Of a stretch of 64,000 bases of DNA, positions 18,701 to 28,452 are shown piece after piece. The stretch is from Intestinimonas massiliensis (ex Afouda et al. 2020). Lineage in GTDB: Bacteria; Bacillota; Clostridia; Oscillospirales; Oscillospiraceae. The notes under the pieces are model-generated. The model saw only the letters and a program-made list of their open reading frames with translations. It did no database searches and was not told the DNA's origin. Every line of letters starts with the position of its first letter. Positions within the stretch are counted from its first letter, which is position 1. The position numbers and the translations under genes are program-made. The DNA is taken from NCBI RefSeq assembly GCF_001244995.1, contig NZ_LN869528.1, forward strand, positions 384,773 to 448,772. The letters run 5' to 3'.

Positions 18701-20101
18701 ATGTCCGAGCAGACCAAGTCCCGCTCCGCCTCCCAGGGCACCCTACTTTGGCGGATCAGCAAGAAGTTCAACTTTGCCGCCGAGAAAATCATTCCGGATT
18801 CCTTTGTATTCTGTGTCATCCTGATGCTCGCCGTCTTTGTCCTGTCCCTGCTGCTCTGCGGCAAGTCCCCCCTGGATCTGTTGATTGCCTGGTGGAACGG
18901 CCTGAGCAGCCAGTTCACCCTGGCCTTCCAGATGGGCCTGATGGTCATTGTCACCTCCACCTGCGCCCGCAGCCCCCAGGCCGCGAAGCTGCTCAACAAA
19001 ATCGCCAGTCTGGTGAACACCCGCACCGCCGCTCTGATCGTGCTGATGATCTTCGGCTATGTGACCTCCATGCTCAACTGGGCCTTCTGCACCATCGTCA
19101 CCCCCATTCTGGCCATGCACCTCGCCAAGCGCATCAAGGGCCTCCACTTCCCCATGATGGTGGCCGGCGGCTATTCCTGCATGATCCTGGGCCAGTGCCT
19201 TGGGCCCTCCGCCACTCTGTACTCCAACCTAGCCACCGAGGGCAGCTCCTATGCTGAAATTGTAGGCCAGTCTATGAGCGTAGCCGAAACCTGCTACAAC
19301 CCCATGAACATCATCCTCTGGGTCGTGCTGGCCGTAGTGTTTATCCTGCTGGTCCTTTTCACCCGTCCGGGTGAGCATGAACTGGTGGAGCTGGGCAACA
19401 TCGCCACCGAGGCTGACGTGGAGCCCGAGTCCTACAAGAGCACCAAGAAGCCCGAGAATGCGGCCGAACACATGAACACCTTCAGGCCCTTCATGTGGAT
19501 CACCGGAGCCTTCATCTTCTTCTACATTGTCTACTCCGTGGCCACCAAGGGCCTGCTGGGCGCACTGAACATGAATCTGGTGATCTTCCTTTTCGTGGGC
19601 ATCAACTGCTTCCTGTTCCCCGAGCCCCACCAGTGGATCGAGGCCCACAAGAACAGCATGCACCTGGCCACCGACGTTATGCTTCAGTTCCCCTTCTACG
19701 GCGCCATCATGGGCATGATGTACCTGGACGGCGGCCTGGGCTCCGTGCTCATCAACGCCATGGTCTCTGTGGCCAACGCCCAGACCCTGCCCATTTTCTC
19801 CTTCCTGTCCGCCTGCATCGTGAACCTGTTCATCCCCTCTCAGGGCGGCCAGTTTACCGTGCAGGGTCCTCTGATCGTTGCGGCGGCCAAGGCCATTCCC
19901 GACGCCAACCTGGTCAACTGCCTGAACGCCTTCGTCTACGGCGACGAGTGCACCAATCTGCTGCAGCCTCTGTACGTCATCCCCGCTCTGTCCGTGGTGG
20001 GCATGAAGCTGAAGGATGTGTGGGGCTTTATGGCCTTCATCTGCGTCTTCTGGGTGGTGATTGTCTGCGCCGGTCTGTACTTTATCCCCATGTTCCTCTG
20101 A
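18701..20101 (+). CDS. AtoE-type short-chain fatty acid permease
   Basis: The 466-residue multi-span membrane protein matches the AtoE/TIGR00366 family. Features are a cytoplasmic start, then IIPDSFVFCVILMLAVFVLSLL, WWNGLSSQFTLAFQMGLMVI, MLNWAFCTIVTPILAMHLAKR, and the late IPSQGGQFTVQGPLIVAAA. AAAGGA at about 18687 favours ATG 18701 over the upstream in-frame ATG 18674. AtoE carriers move acetoacetate, butyrate or crotonate. Here it would import substrate or export the acetoacetate or short acids formed by BKACE. It is the last gene before a strong terminator. Confidence 0.88.
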   Translation: MSEQTKSRSASQGTLLWRISKKFNFAAEKIIPDSFVFCVILMLAVFVLSLLLCGKSPLDLLIAWWNGLSSQFTLAFQMGLMVIVTSTCARSPQAAKLLNKIASLVNTRTAALIVLMIFGYVTSMLNWAFCTIVTPILAMHLAKRIKGLHFPMMVAGGYSCMILGQCLGPSATLYSNLATEGSSYAEIVGQSMSVAETCYNPMNIILWVVLAVVFILLVLFTRPGEHELVELGNIATEADVEPESYKSTKKPENAAEHMNTFRPFMWITGAFIFFYIVYSVATKGLLGALNMNLVIFLFVGINCFLFPEPHQWIEAHKNSMHLATDVMLQFPFYGAIMGMMYLDGGLGSVLINAMVSVANAQTLPIFSFLSACIVNLFIPSQGGQFTVQGPLIVAAAKAIPDANLVNCLNAFVYGDECTNLLQPLYVIPALSVVGMKLKDVWGFMAFICVFWVVIVCAGLYFIPMFL

Positions 20102-20142
20102 GCCCAACGGCGTTTCCCTGATTCCTTGATCCAATACATGAC

Positions 20143-20178
20143 AAAAAAGGGGGGGGGCCGGAAGGTCCCCCCCCTTTT
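20143..20178 (+). terminator. Intrinsic terminator ending the BKACE operon
   Basis: A run of eight or more G paired with eight C around a short loop, flanked by AAAAA and TTTT, forms an A/T-extended G-C stem 45 bases after the permease stop. Confidence 0.85.
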
Positions 20179-20202
20179 CGGTCCATAGAAAGGAGCCCAA
20201 CC

Positions 20203-20592
20203 ATGTGTGAACCCATTACCGCCACTATCACCCGTGTCATCACCAAGGGCTATGCGGAGTGCGCCCTGTGGGAAAACGGCGCGCCGGGGAAGCGGCACTG
20301 TATCATTGAAGACTCTTTCGGCAGCCGCCGCGGGGCCGTGGTGGAGCTTGCCTCTGCCTCCCCCCGGGAGGAGCCCCTGGCCCGCCTGGCCTATTTGGCG
20401 GTCCCCGTCTTCTTCGCCATGGGCTGCCTGCTCGGCGGGGCCGGCGGTATTGCCGACCGGTTGACTGCCGGGGGAGTGCTGGCGCTCCTCACCTTCGTTA
20501 TGGCCTGGCTCATGAACCGCCGGGCCCGGATGCGCCGGATCATGGAATACCGGGTGACCCGTGTCCTTGCGCCGGCTTCGGACATGCGGTAG
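20203..20592 (+). CDS. Small membrane protein, RseC/SoxR-reducing-like
   Basis: The 129-residue product begins with a short beta domain (about residues 1-55, ITATITRVITKGYAECALWE). Two membrane segments follow (about 64-85 and 90-108) and then a basic tail. The layout of a small soluble domain, two helices and a basic end resembles RseC/SoxR-reducing proteins, but the usual cysteine cluster is reduced to two cysteines, so the family call is tentative. AAAGGAG precedes ATG 20203. The first membrane helix contains the 54-bp segment that also occurs in the broken acyl-CoA dehydrogenase. Confidence 0.6.
   Translation: MCEPITATITRVITKGYAECALWENGAPGKRHCIIEDSFGSRRGAVVELASASPREEPLARLAYLAVPVFFAMGCLLGGAGGIADRLTAGGVLALLTFVMAWLMNRRARMRRIMEYRVTRVLAPASDMR
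20414..20467 (+). repeat. 54-bp patch shared with 12750-12803
   Basis: See 12750-12803. Here the segment reads in frame as AMGCLLGGAGGIADRLT, a plausible membrane helix and turn, so this copy looks like the native one. Confidence 0.85.
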
Positions 20593-20628
20593 CCCCGGGG
20601 CGCTTCTCATTCCCGGACATGGCGGTCT

Positions 20629-20657
20629 GATTCTTGTCATATATATGACCGAGAATC
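20629..20657 (+). promoter_or_regulatory. Imperfect palindrome before the deacetylase gene
   Basis: GATTCT-GTCAT-atat-ATGAC-AGAATC arms are offset by one base. It lies immediately before the ribosome-binding site at 20659-20666 and could be an operator or an mRNA hairpin affecting translation. Confidence 0.4.
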
Positions 20658-20676
20658 AAAAGGAGGAATGCCCGCC

Positions 20677-21432
20677 ATGAAGATGTTTCTGGTCAAACGA
20701 AAGATACTGACGGCCGCGGTCTGTCTGCTGCTGGCCGCCGGCATGTTCTATGTGGTCAATCACCCCGCCATTGTCGGAGCCGCCGCCGCCGCCCGCCAGC
20801 TTCCCATCTACTGCGTCCAGCGGGACCAGAAGGTCCTCTCCATCTCTTTTGACGCCGCCTGGGGGAATGAGGACACCCAGATGCTCATCGACATCCTGGG
20901 CAAGTATAAGATTAAAGCCACCTTTTTTGTGGTGGGGGAGTGGGTGGACAAATATCCAGAATCCGTCAAGGCCCTCCACGACGCCGGACATGAGGTCATG
21001 AACCACTCCAATACCCACGCCCATATGTCGCAGCTCTCCAAGGATGAGATCATTGCCGACGTGGAGGCGTGCAACGACAAGATTGAGGCAGTCACCGGTG
21101 TGCGCCCCACCCTGATCCGCCCGCCCTATGGGGAATATGACGACAACGTTATTACCGCCATCCGTTCCATCGGCATGGAGCCCATCCAGTGGGACGTGGA
21201 CAGCCTGGACTGGAAGGATCTGTCCGCCCCCGAGATCACGAAACGGGTGACCGGGAAGGTCCAGCCCGGCTCCATCGTTCTTTTCCACAACGCCGCCCTC
21301 CACACACCCGAGGCCCTGCCCGGCATCATCGAAACTCTGCTGCAGGATGGCTACACCTTCGTCCCCATCTCAGAGATCATCCTTCCGCAGCCCTACACCA
21401 TTGACCACACCGGGCGGCAACTGCCCGCATAA
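20677..21432 (+). CDS. Polysaccharide deacetylase, PdaB-like
   Basis: The 251-residue NodB-fold protein follows an N-terminal membrane anchor (about residues 8-25, KILTAAVCLLLAAGMFYVV). The NodB motifs are ISFDAAWGNEDT (motif 1, with the second Asp replaced by Ala-Trp as in PdaB-type proteins), HSNTHAHM (metal His pair), RPPYGEYDD (motif 3) and WDVDSLDW. PdaB is a sporulation-associated cell-wall deacetylase. AAAGGAGG lies only one base from ATG 20668, so ATG 20677 is the better start. A strong bidirectional terminator follows. Confidence 0.87.
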   Translation: MKMFLVKRKILTAAVCLLLAAGMFYVVNHPAIVGAAAAARQLPIYCVQRDQKVLSISFDAAWGNEDTQMLIDILGKYKIKATFFVVGEWVDKYPESVKALHDAGHEVMNHSNTHAHMSQLSKDEIIADVEACNDKIEAVTGVRPTLIRPPYGEYDDNVITAIRSIGMEPIQWDVDSLDWKDLSAPEITKRVTGKVQPGSIVLFHNAALHTPEALPGIIETLLQDGYTFVPISEIILPQPYTIDHTGRQLPA

Positions 21433-21461
21433 GACCAAACCCTCGACCTAAACCCCCTTTC

Positions 21462-21511
21462 CCGATAAGAAAGGAGCGCCTCTCCGCGGAGAGGCGCTCC
21501 TTTCTTATCGG
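21462..21511. terminator. Bidirectional terminator between convergent genes
   Basis: A nearly perfect 24-bp stem (CCGATAAGAAAGGAGCGCC and its complement) has an A-rich run on one arm and a T-rich run on the other. It sits between the deacetylase and the giant SLH protein and works on either strand. Confidence 0.9.
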
Positions 21512-21524
21512 ATTGGGCCCTGTG

Positions 21525-24500
21525 TTATGCGTTTTGCTCAACAAACCGCATCAGGATGGCGGCCACCTCGGCGCGGGTGGCGGTGCCCTGGGGGTCCAGC
21601 AGGCTCCCCGGTTTGCCGGAGATCAGGCCGCCAGACACCGCCCAGGCCATGGCATCGGCCGCCCAGGCAGATACCTGCCCGCTGTCGCCATAGGCGGCCG
21701 TTCCGCCGCCGGAGGCGGGGCTGCCCGCATAGCGGTAGAGGATGGTGGCAAGCTGCTCCCGGGTGACGCTGCCCTCGGGGTTGCTCCCATCGGAAACGCC
21801 CCGCTCCACAGCCCAGCTCAGCGCATCGGAATACCAGGCCGCACCGGTGCCGGAGTCCTTGCCGCCGTCCATACGGTACAGCACGGTCAGCAGCATGGCC
21901 CGGCTCATGGTCCCGTCCGGATCAAATGCGGTCTCGGAGGTCCCTTTCATCAGCCCCTGTCTTGCTACATAGGCAATGCTCTCCGCCGCCCAGTGGCCCT
22001 CCACATCGGCAAAGGTGGGGGCCGGGGCCTCCGGTGCGGCAGGCTCATCTGGCACGACGGGCTGTGCGGGCTCGGCGGGCACTTCCGGCGTGGCGGCGCT
22101 GCCCCCTGCGGAACCGGAGCCGCTGCCGGAGGAGCCCGAATCATTGCTGGAAGCGTGACGGGTACGGACCCGGACGCTGCACTGGGCCGTAAAACCGCCG
22201 TCGGCGCTGGTCACGGTGATGACGGCGGTGCCCTCCGCCACAGCCCGAACCAGTCCGTCCTCCACGGTGGCCACGCCCTCGTCGCTGGAGCTCCAGGTGA
22301 CGGTCTGCTTCGCGCCCTCCGGCAGGACGGAGGCGGTCAGGACGGCAGTGCGGGGACTGGCGTTGTGATACAGGCGCAGGCTGGTCTGGTCCAGGGTGAT
22401 GCCGGTGGCGCCGGGGGCCGCGTAGGCAGCCACCGCGACGGGAATGCTCTGGCTGGCCAGGACCGTGCCGGAGCCGGCCGCCCGCACCAGGTAGACGCCG
22501 GGCGCCACCTCCACCGTATCAGCGTCCCCACCCACGGCAGTCCATTCCGCATCGTTCTGGGCCCTATATTCCATGGAGCTGTCCACGCCGGTGAGGGCGC
22601 CCGAGGCGGCGGCGGTCTGTCCGATACGTCCCACGCCTGTGGGGGCCTCCGCCCGGGCCAGGGAGATGAACTGCTCGTCCGAATCGCTGCTCTCCCCCTC
22701 CACGCCGGGGACATAAATCCGGATGCCCTGCTCGACGGTCACGTCCTCTTCGCACAGTTGGACCTCGTCGCTCCCGGCGTCATTCCAGGTCGCGCCGCCG
22801 TCCAGGGAGTAGGCCTGTCCGGCAGCCAAATCGGAGAGGGTCATGGAGGAGGCGTCAAACTCCGCCTCTGGGGTCTCATTTCGCTCAGGGGCCTCAAAGT
22901 CCAGAATCGATACCGCCACGGCCACGCTGGGCGCCTGGGTATCGGTCCCGGCGTACCGGACCCGATAGTTTCCAGGGGCCAGACCCTCTGCGGTCTCCCC
23001 CTCCGCGCCGGTCCATTCGTCGGCATCGGCGGCCTTGTACTCCATGGAGGCGTCCAGTCCTGTGAGGGCTCCGGCGCCGCCCTCCTCGTCGGCGTCGATG
23101 CCGCGCACCCCTTCCGGCGCGGCCTGGAGGGCCTTGCCGATCTCGGCGGTGTCGGCGGTAAAGCTGCCTTCGTAGCCCCTCACGCCGGTGACGGTCAGGG
23201 TGAGAATGCTGCCGATGTCCGCAGCGGTCAGAGTATAGCCCTCTTCCGCCCCTACCGGCTCCTCTCCGCCGTCGCGGGTCCACTGGTACGTCAGCTTGGC
23301 GTCGGCAGGCAGCAGTCCGGTGGTGACGGCGGTCAGGGTCTCACCATACCGGCCCTCCCCCAGGATGGCCACGCTGCCGGTCAGCTCCACCGGCTCGTAA
23401 GCCGTGGCGGTAATTACCCCCGTCTTTGGCTCCAGAACGGCGGTCCCGCCGCCCAGGGTCAGGGTGATGGTATAGGTGAAGCTCCCGTCGGTCCCGGCGT
23501 AGTTCTCCACCCCGCCGGCCGATGCCTCCACGAAGTCCGCGATCTCCACCTGGACCTCCGCGCCGGTGACCCCGAAGCCGGGCAGGGTCCGGACGGCGTT
23601 CCTCAGGGCCTGAGCGGCCGCTTCGGCGTCGGCAGCCTCGGCCTGGGGCAGAGTGCCCAGGCTCTCCGTACCTTCCACAATGGACTGGGCGGCCGCCAGC
23701 ATGGCGGCGTCGTCCCCGCGCTTCAGGACGGTGAACTGGTCCACCAGAACGCTCTCGCCGTCTTTCAGGGCGTAGGCCTCGAAGTTCAGGACGCCATCGC
23801 GCAGCTTGAGCACGGAGAACACCGGGTTATTCTCGTCGTAGACCACGTCCTGCCAGGGGCGGCCGTTGCTGTCGGCGTCGTAGTACTTGGAGCCGGAAGA
23901 GCAGCCGCCCACCACATAGGCGATACCGGAGCCGGGGGCCTTTTCACCTCCGTACATCTCGGTGCGGTTATAGATGTGGTCGTGGCCCGAGAGGACCAGG
24001 CTGACCCCCATCTCCTCAAAGTCGGCGTGCAGGGCCCGGACGTCGGCCTCGTCGTAGCTCATGGGGTAGGCCGAGCGGTGCATCAGCACCACCTTATACC
24101 CCGCGTCGGAGCCGTCAAAGACCTCCCGCATGCGGGCAAGCTGTTCGGCAAAGCCGGGGTCATAGGTGTAGGTGGCCTCGGTATCCAGGTTATAGAAGAG
24201 GATGTCGCCCACCCGGAACCAGTAGTTGCGGGGGGTATCGTAGGTGCCGTTGTCCGGGCCGTAGAAGTACGAGGTAAAGGCCTGGGCATCGCTGCTGGAG
24301 TCGTGGTTGCCGATGGTGGGGGCCCAGATGCGGCTGGAGAGGTAGCTGCCGAAGCCGCTGTAGGCGTTGGTCCAGTCGCTGTAGGCCTGTCCGTCGTCGG
24401 ATACGTCCCCGGCCTGGAGGTTCAGGTCAATGTCGGGATACCGGCCCTCCAGGGCTTTGATGGCTTCGGGGAACTGATTATACGCCCCCTGGATGTCGCC

Positions 24501-27500
24501 GTAAAAGGCCAGGGTCAGGTCCCCTTCGGCGGGGGCGGTGGTGAAGGACTGGATGGGGCTGTAGTGCCCCTCGCAGCCCACCTGATAGTAGTAGGTGGTG
24601 TCGCTCTTCAGCCCGGTGGCTCGGACGCCCCAGGACTGGTAGTTGCGCACAAAGCCGTTCATTTTGGTGTCGATGGTGCGCCCGGCGGCGGACAGGGTCC
24701 GGGTGTCGTCTCCGGTCAGGTCGGCGGTGGTCCCGAGGATCAGCTCACCCGCGTCCACGCTCAGGCTGGTCTCCCAGCTCACACCCACGGCGGTGGCCGG
24801 GTCCTCGCCGGTGGTAATGGTCACCTTTGCGGGATCGGCGGTGCCCAGGCTGTCATAGACGGTGATCTTCTGGGTGTTGCTGAGGGCGCCGGCGGCGTCC
24901 TCCACCCACACCTGAAACTCCGTGCCCGCGGGATAAGCGCCAAAAAAGTCGGTGGACACCGTGCCGTCGCCGCCGGTCACCGCGTCAAAATCCACGGCCT
25001 CACCGTTCTGGGTCACATGGAAGCCCAGACCGGGCACGGGCTCGCCGGCGCTGTCGGCCAGCTTGAGGACGGTCTCGCCGCCCACGGTGGAGCCGGTCCA
25101 GGAGAGGGTGTACTTCAGGGCCACCTCCCGGTCGTAGCCGTCCAGCACCAGGTCGGCGCCGTCGATCTCGCCCGTTTGACGGACCACCGCCTTGTTGACC
25201 TTGATGCCGGTCTGGCCGCCGGCTGTCCGGCCGACCTGGAAGGTCAGGTCCACCAGGGGCCGGCCGGCATCCTTCTGGAGGGCGGCCATGCCGGTGAGGG
25301 TGTATTTGACCGAACCGCTCTCCCCATCCACCTCGCTGACCGGGGCGGTCAGCCGGTCGTCGTAGCCGGCATCCAGCAGGGTCACATACTTGGGATCGAA
25401 GCTCAGCTCAAACTGGAACTCCTCGAAGTTCTTGTAGTCCGTGGCGTTGACGATGTAGTGGAAGGTGCTGCCCGCAGCAGCCTTCTCGTCGGCGGGACAG
25501 GTCTCCTCTAGATTGACGGCGTAGCCTGCCACGGTGAAGGACCACTCCTGGAAGAATTTGTTTCCCGCATTGTCCTCCACCCGGTACTTGATCCTGTTGA
25601 GGCCGGGTCGCAGGGCGGTGAGGGCGCCGGGATGGAAGGTGATCTTCACCGAGCCGTCGGCCGCCACCTCCTGCTGGATGGCGGCGTGGTCCATAACCTT
25701 ACCGTTGATCCACAGCTTGGTCCGCCCGGTATGGATCCCGGTGTAGGGCTGACCCTCCGTCTGGGGGTCCCGGACCGTGAGGGAGATGTCCGGCTCATTG
25801 GCCACGTCCACCGCGCCGTCGGCGGGGGTCACGCCGGTACCTGGGACCAGCTCAGGGGCCAGCGTGTCGTCATTTTTGAAGTCATAGACCGCCCGCAGGC
25901 CGTCCACATAGATGGTGCCCTTCTTGCCGTTGGCGGTATTGGGTGTGCCCAGCACCCGTACGCCCCACACCAGCCGGTAGGGGAAGGATGCCGTGGTCGG
26001 AATGGCGTTTTCCACGTACTTCCAGCCCACCCAGTCCACATACACGTCGCCGGCATAGGCGGCGGGGGCCAGTTGGATGCGCACCCAGGCGCCGTTGCCG
26101 TCGCCGTAGATCCAGCAGCCGATGGCCTTGGGCTGACCCTCCAGGTACAGCTCCCCAACGGGGCCGGTCTCGCAGGTGACGGTGCCGGTGAGGGGCTTGG
26201 TGGCAAAGTCGTAGTCCACCCGCAGGGAACCGTCGCCGCTTTTGACGTACCGCTCATCGTAATTGATGGACATCCTGGCGTCGCCGCCCCGGTCCCCCAG
26301 GCCGCCGTCGGCGCCGTTGAAGTAGCGCCACTTCCAGCCCGCGTCGCCGAAGTCCTCTTCAAAGTCATTGAGGAGCACCGGCAGCTTGCCGATCTCCACC
26401 GGCAGGGTGAGGGTGTAGTCCTTGTAGGAGATCTTCAGTTCGCCGGTACCCTGGGTGTCGGCGGCGGTAAAGGTGCCGTCGGCGGCCATGGAGCCCAGTG
26501 AGGGGTCGGAGAGCTGGAAGGTCAGAGCTTCGCTGGTGAGCACCACCGGGCTGCCGTTGTACTCGGCGGTAAAGCGCATCTGGGTGGTGGCGCCGGGGGC
26601 CACCGACAGGATAGAGCGGTCGGCGGTGAGCTTGGTGATGGAGTCCACCACCCGGACGGAGATCGCACCGCTGGCGGAGCCGTCCTGGGTGGAGACGGTG
26701 ATCCTGCCCTCATGGGTGCCGGTCGCCGCCGTCAGCACGCCAGCTTTGGAGACGGAGCCGATGCCGCCCTCGGCGGTGTATTTCAGGCCGGTGCTCCCCA
26801 GGTCCTGATAGTGGTAATTGCCGTCGGTGGCCCCCACCCTCAGGCCCAGCTTGCCGTTTTCCAGCACCATGACCTTGTTGCCGTACCCTTCGTCGATATC
26901 GGGGTAGACGTGGAGGAGCTCCCTGCTCTCGTCCGGCTGGCTGGTGGCCACGAAGAGCAGGGCGTTGCAGTTGGCCCGCTCGCTGCCGTCAGAGGGGCGG
27001 TTGAGGATGGTGGAGCTCTTGTCGCCGGGCAGCGTGGCCGTGATGGTAGAGCTGCCGCCGCCGTCAAAGTTGAAGATGGTGACGCAGCCCTGGTCCCTCA
27101 GGTAGTCCACAATGTTCCGGAAGCTGATGCCCAGCGCCCAGCCCGCCTGACGGCCGTCGCACTGGAACAACACCACGCTTCCGTCGGCTTTGACGCCCAG
27201 CACGGTGCGGGGATTGGCAGCCAGAGCGTAGATGTCGGCGTCTCCCGAGTAGGCGCCCTCGTTGACCACACCGTTCAGCATCAGCACATGGAAAATGCCC
27301 AGCGCCTGAGCCGCCTGGCTCCAGTCCACGTCGCTGTTGTTGTTCTGCACGTCCACCGTTACCCTCTGGCCGACCGTCAGGGCGCTTAGTGCGGCGTAGC
27401 GGCTGCTGCCGGTGTTGGCGCTGAGGACAATCTGCCCCTTCCCGATGGGGGTGGTGTTCTTGTCCACGTTGGCCTCCACCTGATTGACGCTGGCCACCGA

Positions 27501-28205
27501 GGCGGTGATCTGCCCGCCGATGACCAGGCCCTGATAGCCTGGGGTGGTGACGTTGAGCACCACCTCCACGCCGGGCTGGGTGGAGCTGGTGGTCTTGGCA
27601 AACTGCTCGGTGAGCAGGTATACGTTCTCGGTATCCAGCTTGCGCTCTTTGTTCACATGGAACACCGTGATGGGGGAGCCGCCCTCCGGCGTGGCGGTGA
27701 TGTTCAGGCTGGTGTGGCCGTAGATGACCGTACCGTCGGCCTTGAAGCCCACGGCCTCGGCGCTGTTGTTGTACGACGTGGAAATAAGGACGCCGTTTTT
27801 GATCATCAGGCCGTTGGAGACGCCGTTGCTGGTATCATAGGCGTCGCCGTTGATGGCAAAGACCACCTTGGAGCCATCGGCCTCCACCTGGGCCACCATG
27901 TCGGACATGATGTCCCCGCCCATGACGTAGGGGCCGTAGTTGAGGACCGGCCGGATCTGCGTGGTCTGGGGATCGTACGTAACGGTATAGCTTTTTTGCA
28001 GCCCATGTTCGTTTTCACTGGCCACATGGTCCAGGGTGACGCCGTTGTAAATGTCCCGGCTCCACTCCATGGATACCGTGCCCAGTCCCGGGGTCTGGGC
28101 GTCCTGTGTGCTCTGCGCGCCCGCCGCAAACGCGCCGGGGACCTGTCCCAGCAGCAGAGCGCAGGTCAGTGCGCCCGATAGCAGGCGCCGTCCAATGACG
28201 TTCAA
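21525..28205 (-). CDS. Giant multidomain surface protein: phosphodiester glycosidase + metallophosphatase + SLH
   Basis: The product has about 2226 residues. I chose TTG 28205 because AAGGAGGT lies 7 bases upstream; the frame is open to 28274 without a site. After a signal peptide (SGALTCALLLGQVPGAFA), residues 90-415 form a phosphodiester glycosidase (NAGPA-like) domain with AINGDAYD and FNFDGGGSST. Residues 610-775 look like a carbohydrate-binding module. Residues 790-990 hold Ig- and cohesin-like domains. A fibronectin-like domain (1130-1225) precedes a calcineurin-type phosphatase (1225-1430) with FYGDIQ, AGDVSDDG, GNHDSSS, VLMHRS and GHDHIYN. More Ig-like repeats, a Big_2 domain (about 1930-2015) and three SLH repeats (2060-2226) end the chain. 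It probably trims phosphodiester-linked glycans at the cell surface. Confidence 0.87.
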   Translation of the reverse strand: MNVIGRRLLSGALTCALLLGQVPGAFAAGAQSTQDAQTPGLGTVSMEWSRDIYNGVTLDHVASENEHGLQKSYTVTYDPQTTQIRPVLNYGPYVMGGDIMSDMVAQVEADGSKVVFAINGDAYDTSNGVSNGLMIKNGVLISTSYNNSAEAVGFKADGTVIYGHTSLNITATPEGGSPITVFHVNKERKLDTENVYLLTEQFAKTTSSTQPGVEVVLNVTTPGYQGLVIGGQITASVASVNQVEANVDKNTTPIGKGQIVLSANTGSSRYAALSALTVGQRVTVDVQNNNSDVDWSQAAQALGIFHVLMLNGVVNEGAYSGDADIYALAANPRTVLGVKADGSVVLFQCDGRQAGWALGISFRNIVDYLRDQGCVTIFNFDGGGSSTITATLPGDKSSTILNRPSDGSERANCNALLFVATSQPDESRELLHVYPDIDEGYGNKVMVLENGKLGLRVGATDGNYHYQDLGSTGLKYTAEGGIGSVSKAGVLTAATGTHEGRITVSTQDGSASGAISVRVVDSITKLTADRSILSVAPGATTQMRFTAEYNGSPVVLTSEALTFQLSDPSLGSMAADGTFTAADTQGTGELKISYKDYTLTLPVEIGKLPVLLNDFEEDFGDAGWKWRYFNGADGGLGDRGGDARMSINYDERYVKSGDGSLRVDYDFATKPLTGTVTCETGPVGELYLEGQPKAIGCWIYGDGNGAWVRIQLAPAAYAGDVYVDWVGWKYVENAIPTTASFPYRLVWGVRVLGTPNTANGKKGTIYVDGLRAVYDFKNDDTLAPELVPGTGVTPADGAVDVANEPDISLTVRDPQTEGQPYTGIHTGRTKLWINGKVMDHAAIQQEVAADGSVKITFHPGALTALRPGLNRIKYRVEDNAGNKFFQEWSFTVAGYAVNLEETCPADEKAAAGSTFHYIVNATDYKNFEEFQFELSFDPKYVTLLDAGYDDRLTAPVSEVDGESGSVKYTLTGMAALQKDAGRPLVDLTFQVGRTAGGQTGIKVNKAVVRQTGEIDGADLVLDGYDREVALKYTLSWTGSTVGGETVLKLADSAGEPVPGLGFHVTQNGEAVDFDAVTGGDGTVSTDFFGAYPAGTEFQVWVEDAAGALSNTQKITVYDSLGTADPAKVTITTGEDPATAVGVSWETSLSVDAGELILGTTADLTGDDTRTLSAAGRTIDTKMNGFVRNYQSWGVRATGLKSDTTYYYQVGCEGHYSPIQSFTTAPAEGDLTLAFYGDIQGAYNQFPEAIKALEGRYPDIDLNLQAGDVSDDGQAYSDWTNAYSGFGSYLSSRIWAPTIGNHDSSSDAQAFTSYFYGPDNGTYDTPRNYWFRVGDILFYNLDTEATYTYDPGFAEQLARMREVFDGSDAGYKVVLMHRSAYPMSYDEADVRALHADFEEMGVSLVLSGHDHIYNRTEMYGGEKAPGSGIAYVVGGCSSGSKYYDADSNGRPWQDVVYDENNPVFSVLKLRDGVLNFEAYALKDGESVLVDQFTVLKRGDDAAMLAAAQSIVEGTESLGTLPQAEAADAEAAAQALRNAVRTLPGFGVTGAEVQVEIADFVEASAGGVENYAGTDGSFTYTITLTLGGGTAVLEPKTGVITATAYEPVELTGSVAILGEGRYGETLTAVTTGLLPADAKLTYQWTRDGGEEPVGAEEGYTLTAADIGSILTLTVTGVRGYEGSFTADTAEIGKALQAAPEGVRGIDADEEGGAGALTGLDASMEYKAADADEWTGAEGETAEGLAPGNYRVRYAGTDTQAPSVAVAVSILDFEAPERNETPEAEFDASSMTLSDLAAGQAYSLDGGATWNDAGSDEVQLCEEDVTVEQGIRIYVPGVEGESSDSDEQFISLARAEAPTGVGRIGQTAAASGALTGVDSSMEYRAQNDAEWTAVGGDADTVEVAPGVYLVRAAGSGTVLASQSIPVAVAAYAAPGATGITLDQTSLRLYHNASPRTAVLTASVLPEGAKQTVTWSSSDEGVATVEDGLVRAVAEGTAVITVTSADGGFTAQCSVRVRTRHASSNDSGSSGSGSGSAGGSAATPEVPAEPAQPVVPDEPAAPEAPAPTFADVEGHWAAESIAYVARQGLMKGTSETAFDPDGTMSRAMLLTVLYRMDGGKDSGTGAAWYSDALSWAVERGVSDGSNPEGSVTREQLATILYRYAGSPASGGGTAAYGDSGQVSAWAADAMAWAVSGGLISGKPGSLLDPQGTATRAEVAAILMRFVEQNA

Positions 28206-28373
28206 AATCTCTACCTCCTTGAGAAAACTGTCGTTTAGTATAGAGTTTTTTCCCGCGCCCATCCACCACGCCATTGTAGGGATTGCGTAAAGTCTCTTTT
28301 ACAAAGTCAAGACCTTATGCGCCGCTCTCTTTTCCTGTCCGAAGGTTTTGTTGTGCATATTACTAAAAATAAA

Positions 28374-28402
28374 TTGTAATTTTTCATCAGATCCTGTAGA
28401 AT
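28374..28402 (+). promoter_or_regulatory. Promoter of the cas operon
   Basis: TTGTAA and TAGAAT are separated by 17 bases, 51 bases before the cas3 ATG, in an AT-rich pocket. Confidence 0.6.
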
Positions 28403-28452
28403 GTATCTATCACAATTTGGCAGCATTACGCTGCCCATAGGAGGTGTCCGCC

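Noticed and set aside
21513-25511. 1332-residue plus-strand open frame
   Set aside because: Antisense shadow of the giant surface protein, without recognisable domains.
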